Assembly (NCBI GenBank): GCA_023430465.1
Contig: JAEZAM010000129.1
Coordinates: 1-21,740 of the forward strand
DNA length: 21,740 nucleotides
Direction: 5' to 3'
From: Bacteroidota bacterium
GTDB lineage: Bacteria; Bacteroidota; Bacteroidia; Chitinophagales; Chitinophagaceae
The notes below the pieces were generated by a model that worked only from the letters and a program-made list of their open reading frames with translations, did no database searches and was not told where the DNA came from. Shown here piece by piece: positions 1-6,639 of this stretch. Within the stretch, counting starts at the first letter, position 1. Each line of letters opens with the position of its first letter. The translations under genes and the position numbers were made by a program.

Positions 1-48
1 ACCTCAACCTCAGCCTCAACCTTAACCTCAACCTCAACCTCAGCCTCA
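1..48 (-). repeat. hexamer tandem repeat beginning at a stop codon
   Basis: Read on the minus strand this is eight consecutive 6-nt units: TGAGGC, then TGAGGT three times, TAAGGT, TGAGGC, and TGAGGT twice. The first TGA is the stop codon of the LTA-synthase-like gene, so the array starts exactly at the end of that gene. It continues to the window edge and may be longer. The transcribed strand has GG every 6 nt, which would allow a two-tier G-quadruplex. That folding is inference. Confidence 0.85.
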
Positions 49-1887
49 CTTCCGAAGGAAATCCTCATAAAACACCTGCATCAATGCCTTCCCGGCGTCT
101 ACCCTTCTTTCCCCGCCCGGCTGCGGATCGCCGATGAGCCGCTTGCCAACATTGTCAAACACAGACGTTCCGCTACTATCCACGTATCCAAACCCATTGT
201 TGAACGTAAAAAACGCCCAGGGCCTTACCTCCGGGTCAAGCGCATCCTTGCTATAGGGGAAATCGCCATTCTTCCAGCCCGCCTGCCCCATCAGGGTGAT
301 CGGGATGTCCAGTTGCGACATTATCTTGTCCACCATTAAAGAATCCTGTGTCAATGCCCCGCCCAGCCACAGCATCGGGATCCGGAATTCATCCACCTTG
401 TTACCGGTCTCGGGTAACGGATGTCCATGATCTCCGGTGATCACCACCAGCGTGTTCTTCCACCAATCCTGCTTTTTGCAGTTTGCTATAAAATCCGCCA
501 CACTCTGATCTGCATAATGCAGCGAGTTCAGAAATTGCGCGGTATTGTCCTTGCCCTTTATTACAACTGGCACAGGCGTTTCGAAGGGTTCATGACTGCT
601 GAGCGTTAGCCAGGTTGCGAAGAAAGGCTGCTTTGTTTTATTAAGATCATTCAACACCCGTGTGGCGACGATACCGTCATGTGCGCCCCACTTTGAATTC
701 ATATCGCCTGCGGCGAAATCATCCCGACCGATGATCGGGTTGAAGCCTCCGTGAAGGAGATAGGATTTGATATTGGCAAATTCCGGCTCGCCACCATAGA
801 AAAATGGCGTGCTGTATCCATGACCCGCAAATGTTTGCGAGAGTACATTCAGTTTGACTGATTTGTTCGGGGAATGGATGATGGTCGTATTCGGCATGGC
901 AGGATAACCGCTTAGGATTGCCGGGATGCCTTTGTTTGTCCGGTCACCGCTCGCATACATATGGGTAAAATAAATGCCTTCGCGGAGGAGCTTATTGAAA
1001 CCGGGCGTCACTTCTTTTCCATCCACCACCAGGTCAACCGCTTTCTGCGTAAAGCTTTCCCAGATGATGAGGATCACGTTGGTTGGTGCAGCAGTGTCAA
1101 ACCGGACATAGAACGGGTTCTCACCTGATCTGCGAAACAGGCTGTCTGCCTGCTGCTGTGCCACTGCCAGGTTGTTGTATTTATATGGGTTGGTGCGTGG
1201 ATTGCCTTTGCTGAACAGGCTATGAATGAAATTCCAGGACGCATTGATAGCGGCATGGTTGGCGAAATTGTTTGTTGAAAAATAAACGCTGCTCTGGTTC
1301 AGCGGTGCCAGTTGCAATCCGCCACGGATGGGGATGATCATGCTGCCGGCAAGTACGAGCAGCACGATGGCCGTCACGATACGACCCCTGTTTTGCTCCC
1401 TGAAAAATATCCGCCGCAGGTACACGCGCGAGAGAAAGAAGAGGCCGATGCTGACCGCAATGAAGACAATACCGATGAGCACAAGGGGCAGGTGGCTGAT
1501 GCTGGCAAAGGCCTCGCGGGGTGTCCCGAGAAACTTCAACGGTGTAGAATCGATGCGGAATCCCCAGGCTTTATAAATTTCGAGGTCGGCAAGTGCGACC
1601 GTTGCGATTATCAGCAGGACGAGGAAAGTGTACCATTTGTAAAGGAGCTGTTTACGGAACAATGGTATAGCGAGTGCAAGCAGCGCGAACAATATAACGG
1701 GGATGGTGACATAGGCTGCAACCGAGAGGTCCATGCGGAGGCCGTAAAAAAAGCTGCCGGCAATGTCCCTTGAACCAAGTGCCGAAGTTTTGGAATAATG
1801 ATAGAGCAGGAATACGGCACGCAGCAGGTCGAACAGGAGGACCCACCCAAGCAGGTAGAGAAAGATGAACTTCAGTTTCGATGCCAT
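46..1887 (-). CDS. LTA synthase family membrane phosphotransferase/sulfatase-like protein
   Basis: A 613-residue polytopic protein with about five N-terminal membrane helices (roughly the first 190 residues), followed by a large alkaline-phosphatase-superfamily domain facing the periplasm. Visible active-site motifs are NVILIIWESF (metal ligand Glu277), SGDRTNKGIPAILSGYP (likely nucleophile Thr317), WGAHDG and ITGDHGHP (Asp486, His487). The family includes LtaS and the OpgB/EptA-like transferases, which move phosphoglycerol or phosphoethanolamine onto membrane or glycan acceptors. Gram-negatives make no lipoteichoic acid, so the substrate here is unknown, perhaps a lipid or periplasmic glycan. 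A start 30 nt upstream, at 1917, is possible. I prefer 1887 because 1917 lies inside the terminator hairpin that follows nusG, and residues from 1887 (MASKLKFIFLYLL) lead directly into the first helix. No Shine-Dalgarno sequence is present. Confidence 0.88.
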   Translation of the reverse strand: MASKLKFIFLYLLGWVLLFDLLRAVFLLYHYSKTSALGSRDIAGSFFYGLRMDLSVAAYVTIPVILFALLALAIPLFRKQLLYKWYTFLVLLIIATVALADLEIYKAWGFRIDSTPLKFLGTPREAFASISHLPLVLIGIVFIAVSIGLFFLSRVYLRRIFFREQNRGRIVTAIVLLVLAGSMIIPIRGGLQLAPLNQSSVYFSTNNFANHAAINASWNFIHSLFSKGNPRTNPYKYNNLAVAQQQADSLFRRSGENPFYVRFDTAAPTNVILIIWESFTQKAVDLVVDGKEVTPGFNKLLREGIYFTHMYASGDRTNKGIPAILSGYPAMPNTTIIHSPNKSVKLNVLSQTFAGHGYSTPFFYGGEPEFANIKSYLLHGGFNPIIGRDDFAAGDMNSKWGAHDGIVATRVLNDLNKTKQPFFATWLTLSSHEPFETPVPVVIKGKDNTAQFLNSLHYADQSVADFIANCKKQDWWKNTLVVITGDHGHPLPETGNKVDEFRIPMLWLGGALTQDSLMVDKIMSQLDIPITLMGQAGWKNGDFPYSKDALDPEVRPWAFFTFNNGFGYVDSSGTSVFDNVGKRLIGDPQPGGERRVDAGKALMQVFYEDFLRK

Positions 1888-1902
1888 GATAGCGGCGTTT
1901 GT

Positions 1903-1935
1903 AAAAACCAAAGCCATCCCGGACGGAATGGCTTT
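1903..1935 (-). terminator. intrinsic terminator after nusG
   Basis: On the minus strand the sequence AAAGCCAT (1928-1935) pairs perfectly with ATGGCTTT (1910-1917). After one mismatch, two further G-C pairs close a small loop. Two G residues and then five T residues (1903-1907) follow. It lies 22 nt after the nusG stop and so ends the tRNA-tuf-secE-nusG unit. It also covers the upstream candidate start of the next gene, which argues for the internal start at 1887. Confidence 0.62.
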
Positions 1936-1957
1936 GAAATATGTTCAGTAAGCGGGA

Positions 1958-2542
1958 TCAACTGATCTTTTCCACCTGCATGTAGTTGAGTTCAACGGGC
2001 GTAGACCGACCGAAGATCTTCACGGTTACTTTCAATTTTTTCTTTTCGTCGTTTACTTCTTCGATCACACCATTGAAATCATTAAAGGCGCCTTCGATGA
2101 TTTTGATGGTTTCTCCGACGATGAATGGTTCTACCATGCTCACGCCACCAGCTTCGGCCATTTCATCCATTTTGCCGAGCATTTTATTGACTTCAGCCTT
2201 GCGGAGTGCGATGGGATTTTCTTTACCGAGAAAATGAATAACGCTGTTGGTGTTCTTGATAGTATCACGAAGATCGTCGCCCAATTTGCCGTCGATCACT
2301 TCAATCATGACGTAGCCCGGGTAATAGTTACGTTCGCGCATCACTTTTTTACCGTTCTGCACTTTGTACACTTTTTCAACGGGAAGGAACACCTGCTTGA
2401 CCACTTCGCTCCAGCCGCCGCGTGAAATTTCCTTATCCAGGTATTCTTTCACCTTGCGCTCTTTACCGCTCACCACACGCAGCACGAACCATTTGGTTTC
2501 CTGCTGTTGTGCATTCTCAGCGTTGATGGTTGTAGCTTCCAT
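1958..2542 (-). CDS. nusG: transcription termination/antitermination factor NusG
   Basis: 194 residues. An NGN domain (about residues 17-115) contains KWFVLRVVSGKERKVKEYL and the conserved NYYPGYVMIEV. A C-terminal KOW domain (about 138-194) contains EPFIVGETIKIIEGAFNDFNG. NusG binds RNA polymerase through the NGN domain. The KOW domain couples it to Rho or to ribosomal protein uS10. The ATG overlaps the secE stop by one base (TAATG), so the two are translationally coupled. Unusually, the next gene is not rplK but a membrane phosphotransferase, and a hairpin plus T-tract lies between them. A 13-residue polar N-terminal extension rich in Gln/Asn precedes the domain. The start is fixed by the overlap. 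Confidence 0.96.
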   Translation of the reverse strand: MEATTINAENAQQQETKWFVLRVVSGKERKVKEYLDKEISRGGWSEVVKQVFLPVEKVYKVQNGKKVMRERNYYPGYVMIEVIDGKLGDDLRDTIKNTNSVIHFLGKENPIALRKAEVNKMLGKMDEMAEAGGVSMVEPFIVGETIKIIEGAFNDFNGVIEEVNDEKKKLKVTVKIFGRSTPVELNYMQVEKIS

Positions 2543-2739
2543 TATGAAAACATTTGATTGTAAAGGAACTTGAGGGCGCCGCCGGCGGCGAAATCCATGA
2601 GTGAAACCAGGGCGGTGATAACGAGCGTAGATACCAGTACAATCATGGTGGATTGCTGTAACTGCGTCCAGTTTGGCCAGGTCACTTTCTCAGTCAGTTC
2701 CTTGTAGGATTCTCTGAAATAAGTAGAGATCTTGTTCAT
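2542..2739 (-). CDS. secE: preprotein translocase subunit SecE
   Basis: 65 residues, the single-helix form of SecE. An amphipathic N-terminus carries the family signature YKELTEKVTWPNWTQLQQST (residues 12-31), followed by one membrane helix (about 32-55). SecE clamps the SecY channel in the inner membrane. It sits between tRNA-Trp and nusG, the conserved bacterial order, and its stop codon overlaps the nusG start. The upstream sequence is A/T-rich with no Shine-Dalgarno motif. Confidence 0.94.
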   Translation of the reverse strand: MNKISTYFRESYKELTEKVTWPNWTQLQQSTMIVLVSTLVITALVSLMDFAAGGALKFLYNQMFS

Positions 2740-2791
2740 GATAAAAAAATTGCGGAAGGATAAGAAGCCTTCTTTTCCATTCCATTGTTCG

Positions 2792-2862
2792 CACGGGCAC
2801 TAGGATTCGAACCCAGATCAAAGGTTTTGGAGACCCGTATGCTACCGTTGCACCATGCCCGT
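2792..2862 (-). tRNA. tRNA-Trp (anticodon CCA)
   Basis: The minus strand folds as a tRNA. Acceptor strands ACGGGCA and TGCCCGT pair fully. The D arm is GTGC-AACGGTA-GCAT, the anticodon loop is CTCCAAA (anticodon CCA), and the T arm is CTGGG-TTCGAAT-CCTAG. The discriminator base is G and CCA is not encoded. The first anticodon-stem pair is mismatched (C/T). The gene lies between tuf and secE, where tRNA-Trp is found in many bacteria. Its 5' end abuts degenerate copies of its own 5' half. Confidence 0.93.
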
Positions 2863-2863
2863 G

Positions 2864-3023
2864 TTTTGGACCGTATCCCGCCGTGGCGGGACCATGCCCG
2901 TATTTCAATAAGAGCTTCCTTTTTAAAAAGCCCTATTTACTTTCTTTTTTGGACCGTATCCCGCCGTGGCGGGACCATGCCCGTGTTTTGGACCGTATCC
3001 CGCCGTAGCGGCACTATGTCCTT
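2864..3023 (-). repeat. three half-tRNA-Trp copies with the D arm replaced by a palindrome
   Basis: Copies lie at 2864-2901, 2947-2984 and 2986-3023, the last one degenerate. On the minus strand each of the first two reads ACGGGCATGG, then the palindrome TCCCGCCACGGCGGGA, then TACGG and TCCAAAA. The genuine tRNA-Trp next door reads ACGGGCATGG, TGCAACGGTAGCA, TACGG and, three bases later, TCCAAAA. The copies therefore equal the 5' half of the tRNA as far as the anticodon loop, with the D stem-loop swapped for the 16-nt palindrome. Copy 1 directly precedes the real tRNA. Between copies 1 and 2 (2902-2946) is A/T-rich filler. Confidence 0.85.
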
Positions 3024-3027
3024 ATAA

Positions 3028-3068
3028 GCTAAAAGCTATCCTCCTCCCTGAGGCGGACAGCTTTTAGC
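3028..3068. repeat. 10-bp inverted repeat between tuf and tRNA-Trp
   Basis: GCTAAAAGCT (3028-3037) pairs perfectly with AGCTTTTAGC (3059-3068) across a 21-nt loop. It lies about 60 nt downstream of the tuf stop. There is no T-tract directly after it on either strand, so it may be an RNA-processing hairpin or a weak terminator, not a standard one. Confidence 0.5.
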
Positions 3069-3078
3069 ACTTATGTCG

Positions 3079-3086
3079 CAAAGATA
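3079..3086 (-). promoter_or_regulatory. possible second promoter ahead of tRNA-Trp-secE-nusG
   Basis: The minus strand carries TATCTTTG, a full match to the Bacteroidota -7 box TAnnTTTG. It lies between the tuf stop and the tRNA-Trp copies. The nearest upstream TTTG is only 11 nt away, too close for a good -33 box, so the call is weak. Confidence 0.35.
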
Positions 3087-3128
3087 TAAATCTTTTGCAA
3101 AACTCCGACTCGCCTGAGCGGGGCGGGG

Positions 3129-4316
3129 TTATTTGATGATCTCGGTAACCTGTCCTGCACCTACTGTACGTCCACCTTCGCGGATAGCGAATTTCAGACC
3201 TTTCTCCATCGCGATTGGCTGGATAAGTTTTACAGTGAGTGAAGTGTTATCACCAGGCATAACCATTTCAGTACCAGCGTTCAGTTCTACTTCACCGGTA
3301 ACGTCTGTTGTACGGAAGTAGAATTGAGGACGATATTTCTGGAAGAATGGTGTGTGACGTCCACCTTCATCTTTGCTCAGTACGTATACTTCGCATTTGA
3401 ATTCGGTGTGCGGAGTGATAGATCCTGGCTTACAGATAACCATACCGCGGCGGATTTGTGTTTTTTCAACACCACGGAGGAGCAGACCTGCGTTATCACC
3501 AGCTTCACCTTCGTCAAGAAGCTTGCGGAACATTTCAACACCGGTACATACAGAGTTGAGCGGAGTGTCGATGAGACCAACGATCTCAACGGGCTCACCA
3601 ACCTTGATACGACCTCTTTCGATACGGCCAGTAGCTACTGTACCGCGACCTGTGATAGAGAATACGTCTTCCACAGACATCAGGAACGGAAGATCAACCG
3701 GGCGTGGAGGAAGCGGGATGTAAGCATCCACAGCGTCCATCAGTTCAGTGATCGCACCAACCCATTTTTCTTCGCCAGCGAGGGCGCCGGTTGCAGAACC
3801 TTTGATGATTGGCGTGTTGTCACCGTCAAAACCACGTTTTGTCAGCTCATCACGGATTTCCATTTCAACGAGGTCAAGCAGTTCAGGATCATCAACAAGG
3901 TCAACCTTGTTCATGAACACAACTATTTTAGGTACACCTACCTGGCGGGCAAGCAGGATGTGTTCTTTTGTTTGTGGCATTGGACCATCGGTAGCAGCAA
4001 CCACGAGGATCGCTCCGTCCATTTGTGCAGCACCAGTGATCATGTTTTTCACGTAGTCAGCGTGACCAGGACAGTCAACGTGCGCATAGTGACGTGAATC
4101 GGTCTGGTACTCAACGTGAGCCGTATTGATCGTAATACCCCTTTCTTTTTCTTCAGGAGCTCCATCAATTTCATCATATTTCTTTGCTGTCGCCAGGCCC
4201 TTTTTAGAAAGGATTTCTGTGATAGCGGCTGTCAACGTGGTCTTACCATGGTCAACGTGACCAATCGTACCAATGTTTACGTGGGGTTTGTCCCTCTTAA
4301 AGGTCTCTTTTGACAT
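3129..4316 (-). CDS. tuf: elongation factor Tu
   Basis: 395 residues, the normal bacterial length. GTPase motifs are G1 GHVDHGKTT (residues 19-27), G3 DCPGHADY and G4 NKVD, followed by beta-barrel domains 2 and 3. The C-terminus is GRTVGAGQVTEIIK. EF-Tu carries aminoacyl-tRNA to the ribosomal A site in the cytoplasm. The gene lies in a tRNA-rich operon: four tRNA genes upstream, tRNA-Trp-secE-nusG downstream. The leader is A-rich without a Shine-Dalgarno sequence, typical for highly expressed Bacteroidota genes. The ATG at 4316 gives the canonical MSKETFKRDKPHVNIGTIGH start. No other tuf copy is visible in the window. Confidence 0.98.
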   Translation of the reverse strand: MSKETFKRDKPHVNIGTIGHVDHGKTTLTAAITEILSKKGLATAKKYDEIDGAPEEKERGITINTAHVEYQTDSRHYAHVDCPGHADYVKNMITGAAQMDGAILVVAATDGPMPQTKEHILLARQVGVPKIVVFMNKVDLVDDPELLDLVEMEIRDELTKRGFDGDNTPIIKGSATGALAGEEKWVGAITELMDAVDAYIPLPPRPVDLPFLMSVEDVFSITGRGTVATGRIERGRIKVGEPVEIVGLIDTPLNSVCTGVEMFRKLLDEGEAGDNAGLLLRGVEKTQIRRGMVICKPGSITPHTEFKCEVYVLSKDEGGRHTPFFQKYRPQFYFRTTDVTGEVELNAGTEMVMPGDNTSLTVKLIQPIAMEKGLKFAIREGGRTVGAGQVTEIIK

Positions 4317-4413
4317 TGTTATGTGTTTTTAAAGTTGTATATCCTTATTCAAATTACCGGGGAGTGCAAGTTAATGAACCAACCGGATTTTCAAGCTGCG
4401 AGCGGCCACATCT

Positions 4414-4434
4414 GAGCCGTTAGTGAGAATCGAA
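4414..4434 (-). repeat. partial copy of the tRNA-Thr(GGT) 3' end
   Basis: A 21-nt exact copy of the T-loop, T-stem 3' strand, 3' acceptor strand and following base of the tRNA-Thr that ends at 4448. It lies 13 nt beyond that gene's 3' end. The flanking part (GGTCGGTGA versus GGTCGTGAG) is a slightly shifted version of the tRNA's T-stem region. It has no 5' half, so it cannot make a tRNA. Confidence 0.8.
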
Positions 4435-4447
4435 TCACCGACCCGAG

Positions 4448-4519
<72 letters not shown>

Positions 4520-4520
4520 A

Positions 4521-4638
4521 TGATGCTCTACCTTCACGCGTCAGCGGCAATGGCGCCTCTCACGACCTTCCCGCCACGGCGGGATGCTCTACCACTGAGC
4601 TACAACGGCCTAATGCTCTACCACTGAGCTACAACGGC
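4521..4638 (-). pseudogene. tandem degenerate tRNA-Thr 5' copies, one with the anticodon arm swapped for a palindrome
   Basis: Two exact 25-nt copies of the tRNA-Thr(GGT) acceptor plus D arm lie at 4585-4609 and 4614-4638. The copy at 4585-4609 continues on the minus strand into the palindrome TCCCGCCGTGGCGGGA (4569-4584) and then AGGTCGTGAG. In the real tRNA the same flanks, GAGCA and AGGTCGTGAG, enclose the 17-nt anticodon arm. The palindrome therefore replaces that arm precisely. After AGGTCGTGAG the copy diverges and ends with a short GGTAGAGCA fragment (4523-4531) just before the real gene. No copy has a T arm plus 3' acceptor, so none should give a mature tRNA. All would be transcribed with the array. 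Confidence 0.82.
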
Positions 4639-4649
4639 AGCTTCCTGTG

Positions 4650-4722
4650 AGCGGGAGACCGGGCTCGAACCGGCCACCTATAGCTTGGAAGGCTATCGCT
4701 CTACCAAATGAGCTACTCCCGC
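4650..4722 (-). tRNA. glyT: tRNA-Gly (anticodon TCC)
   Basis: 73 nt. Acceptor GCGGGAG pairs with CTCCCGC, discriminator T. The anticodon arm is ATAGC-CTTCCAA-GCTAT (anticodon TCC) and the T arm has loop TTCGAGC. CCA is not encoded. Its position between tRNA-Tyr and tRNA-Thr(GGT) matches E. coli glyT. Confidence 0.96.
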
Positions 4723-4746
4723 AACAAAGAACTAAAAAAATGAAGG

Positions 4747-4769
4747 GCTGACCATGATACATAGTCAGC
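4747..4769. repeat. small hairpin between tRNA-Gly and tRNA-Tyr
   Basis: GCTGAC (4747-4752) pairs with GTCAGC (4764-4769). After one mismatch, an AT pair extends the stem inward. It sits in the 61-nt spacer between two co-transcribed tRNAs and could help their processing. That role is inference. Confidence 0.4.
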
Positions 4770-4783
4770 TCCCGCATCTGAGG

Positions 4784-4866
4784 TGGGCAGAGAAGGATTC
4801 GAACCTCCGTACTCGTGAGAGAACAGATTTACAGTCTGTCGCCTTTAGCCACTCGGCCATCTGCCC
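4784..4866 (-). tRNA. tyrU: tRNA-Tyr (anticodon GTA)
   Basis: 83 nt with a long variable arm, as expected for bacterial tRNA-Tyr. Acceptor GGGCAGA pairs with TCTGCCC, discriminator A. The anticodon arm is ACAGA-CTGTAAA-TCTGT (anticodon GTA) and the T arm is GGAGG-TTCGAAT-CCTTC. CCA is not encoded. It is second in the array, as in E. coli. Note that tyrS, whose product charges this tRNA, lies about 14 kb away in the same window. Confidence 0.96.
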
Positions 4867-4913
4867 TTACCTTCATCAACCTGCATTTCCCTCGCGGAAA
4901 ACCGGCTATTATG

Positions 4914-4986
4914 AGCCGAAGAAGGGAGTCGAACCCCCGACCTACTGATTACAAATCAGTTGCTCTACCAACTGAGCTACTTCGGC
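4914..4986 (-). tRNA. thrU: tRNA-Thr (anticodon TGT)
   Basis: 73 nt. Acceptor GCCGAAG pairs with CTTCGGC, discriminator T. The anticodon arm is ACTGA-TTTGTAA-TCAGT (anticodon TGT) and the T arm has loop TTCGACT. It is the first gene of the tRNA-tuf array, about 70 nt below the likely transcription start. It corresponds to E. coli thrU. Confidence 0.96.
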
Positions 4987-5060
4987 ATTTAAGTTATTCC
5001 TTTACAGGCTGCAAGCCGTAAAGAACAAAACAAAGATCTACCCCTTCATTTTTGGGAAGG

Positions 5061-5088
5061 CAAAGGTAAGGGAAAATGAGAATTGCAA
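5061..5088 (-). promoter_or_regulatory. promoter of the tRNA-tuf-secE-nusG unit
   Basis: On the minus strand a TTG (5086-5088) is followed after 17 nt by TACCTTTG (5061-5068). This fits the Bacteroidota consensus TTG-N17-23-TAnnTTTG. Transcription would start near 5056, about 70 nt before tRNA-Thr(TGT). The A/T-rich stretch above it could act as an upstream element. Confidence 0.6.
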
Positions 5089-5239
5089 AAATTTTGACAA
5101 AGGAATTTTTTATTTGTTCTTACAACCTTAGTCGCTCTACTCCAACAGCTTGCCCCATTTCCCCGCAAACCCGCAACCAAAAGGCACTCTGAAAGTCATC
5201 AACCCCCGATCATCCCATTCCGCTGATCCACCATATCTC
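5089..5239. other. non-coding spacer between the tRNA promoter and the hpf terminator
   Basis: I see no gene, tRNA or clear hairpin here. The first part (5089-5130) is A/T-rich and belongs to the promoter region. The remainder is pyrimidine-rich on the plus strand and featureless. Confidence 0.5.
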
Positions 5240-5274
5240 AAAAAAAAGACCCCCTCGCCGAAGCGAAGGGGTCT
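5240..5274 (-). terminator. strong intrinsic terminator after hpf
   Basis: On the minus strand AGACCCC (5268-5274) and GGGGTCT (5247-5253) form a 7-bp outer stem. One mismatch and four more pairs (TCGC/GCGA) close on a TTCG tetraloop. A run of eight T residues (5240-5247) follows. It lies 11 nt after the hpf stop codon and separates hpf from the tRNA-tuf operon. Confidence 0.9.
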
Positions 5275-5285
5275 GGAATGTTTTT

Positions 5286-5585
5286 TCAGGCAGCCTGTTT
5301 TTCTTTTTTTCGTTTGACCTGGTTCACGATAGAATCAAATGCGCTATCGAATGATTCTTCAAATGATTTACTGGTTGATTTGACAAAAAACTCATGTCGG
5401 GGCACATGAATCCTGATCTCGGCGATCTTGTCTTTGATGTTATGAACAACATTGTCTAGTTTAAGAAAGACATTCACTTTGATGATGCGGTCGTGAAAGG
5501 TTTCGAGCTTGGCGAGCTTGCGATTGATGTACTCGAGAAGGCGGGCATCCGCATCAAAACGAACTGTTTGAATGTTAACGTTCAT
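5286..5585 (-). CDS. hpf: ribosome hibernation promoting factor HPF/RaiA family (short form)
   Basis: 99 residues with the beta-alpha-beta-beta-beta-alpha HPF/YfiA pattern: MNVNIQTVRFDADARLLEYI, then DRIIKVNVFLKLDN, then DKIAEIRIHVPRHEFFVKS, and a basic C-terminal helix ending QVKRKKEKQAA. It lacks the C-terminal dimerisation domain of long HPF, so by family knowledge it would bind the 30S decoding centre in stationary phase. I chose the ATG at 5585, which matches family N-termini. A GTG 9 nt upstream (5594) is in frame and would add MTT. It follows xerC by 137 nt and is ended by a strong terminator. Confidence 0.93.
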   Translation of the reverse strand: MNVNIQTVRFDADARLLEYINRKLAKLETFHDRIIKVNVFLKLDNVVHNIKDKIAEIRIHVPRHEFFVKSTSKSFEESFDSAFDSIVNQVKRKKEKQAA

Positions 5586-5731
5586 AGTTGTCACGTTTTA
5601 ATAGAGTGAACAATAATTAAAAGAACTTTTTCAGTTTGCAGATCCTTGAACCTGCTCACTCAATTTACATCAAATTCCGGCTCAGGTCAACCAAAATCAA
5701 CTTAAAATTTATTGCGCAAGCGGGAAAAAAT

Positions 5732-6634
5732 TCATCCCTTGGGATGGGCCTTGCGATGGATATCCCGCAGCTTATCGATCGTATTATGGGTATACACCTG
5801 CGTTGCCGCCAGGCTGCTATGGCCCAGCAGTTCCTTTACCGCATTCAGATCTGCGCCATTATTCATCAGGTGCGTGGCAAACGTGTGACGCAAAACGTGC
5901 GGGCTCTTCTTTTCCAGTGTTCCAGCCGCGGCCAGGCTGGCCTTTACCAGCAGGTAAGCATATTTCGGGTACATCTTCCGGCCTTTTTCGGTCACCAGCA
6001 GCACGTCGTCTGTTTCACCAAATTCCTTTTTCTTCATTTCCCTGTATTCCCGGATCATTGCGAGGGTTTCTTTGCTTACCGGGATGCTTCGTTCCTTATT
6101 CCCTTTTCCCAGCACTTTGATCTGACCCCGACCCGCGTCCACCTGCTGCTCCTTCAATCCAATAAGCTCGCTCAGTCGCATGCCGGTATTATAAAACAGG
6201 GCTACAAGCATCCGCGCGTTCAGGCTTTTCCAGTTCTCTGTTGCCACTGCCAGCCCCTCCACCATGTCTGCAGTTTCCGCTTCCTTTACAAATACTGGGA
6301 GCCGACGCCCGGCTTTTGGCGTGACCAGTTTGGCCGTTGGCAGCACTTTCACCTCACCCTTGCGCAGCAGGAACGTAAAAAAAGAACGAAGACTGGAGAG
6401 TTTTCGGCTGATAGTCCGGGGCGTGAGTTTCTGCTCGTGCAGATGGACCAGCCAGCTCCGAAGCATGGAATGGGTGATCTCCGCCGGGCCATGATCCCCA
6501 TAAGCCTGAACAAACCACGACTGGAAATCAGCCAGGTCGCCCTCGTACGCGGTTAGCGTGTGGCGGGAATAGCGTTTCTCGTATTTGAGGAATTCGAAAA
6601 AAGAATGGGTATGTGCCTCGAGACGGGTAGTCAT
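5732..6634 (-). CDS. xerC: tyrosine recombinase XerC/XerD family
   Basis: 300 residues. An N-terminal SAM-like core-binding domain (about 1-100) precedes a C-terminal catalytic domain with the full active-site set: Arg153 (NTGMRLSELIGL), Lys177 (GKGNKERSIP), His246 and Arg249 (HVLRHTFATHLM), His272 (LLGHSSLAATQVYTH) and Tyr281 as nucleophile. The length and the absence of adjacent att sites or phage genes point to the housekeeping dimer-resolution enzyme, not an integrase. Whether it is the XerC or XerD partner cannot be settled by eye. It lies between rpsU and hpf on the same strand. A TAGCTTTG box ends 5 nt before the ATG, so the message may be leaderless. Confidence 0.93.
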   Translation of the reverse strand: MTTRLEAHTHSFFEFLKYEKRYSRHTLTAYEGDLADFQSWFVQAYGDHGPAEITHSMLRSWLVHLHEQKLTPRTISRKLSSLRSFFTFLLRKGEVKVLPTAKLVTPKAGRRLPVFVKEAETADMVEGLAVATENWKSLNARMLVALFYNTGMRLSELIGLKEQQVDAGRGQIKVLGKGNKERSIPVSKETLAMIREYREMKKKEFGETDDVLLVTEKGRKMYPKYAYLLVKASLAAAGTLEKKSPHVLRHTFATHLMNNGADLNAVKELLGHSSLAATQVYTHNTIDKLRDIHRKAHPKG

Positions 6635-6639
6635 TGGAT

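Noticed and set aside
1888..1917. Upstream start for the LTA-synthase-like gene at 1917
   Set aside because: The ATG is part of the nusG terminator stem, and the added ten residues break the cytosolic-N-terminus-to-helix pattern.
2864..3023. CRISPR-like spaced repeats
   Set aside because: Only three copies, unequal spacing (a 45-nt gap and then 1 nt), clear similarity to the adjacent tRNA-Trp, and no cas genes.
3324..4097. Long open frame on the plus strand opposite tuf
   Set aside because: It is antisense to a near-certain EF-Tu gene, and its translation is Thr/Val/Phe-rich with no recognisable domain. It reflects tuf codon bias.
5636..6556. 306-residue plus-strand frame opposite xerC
   Set aside because: It covers the full catalytic domain of XerC in reverse, is rich in His/Gln/Phe with no domain pattern, and has no promoter or start context.
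5732..6634. XerC as a phage or island integrase using the nearby tRNAs as att sites
   Set aside because: The gene is in a conserved housekeeping position between rpsU and hpf. The tRNA partial copies are about 750 nt away or more, contain palindromes rather than core-type duplications, and no mobile genes are enclosed.
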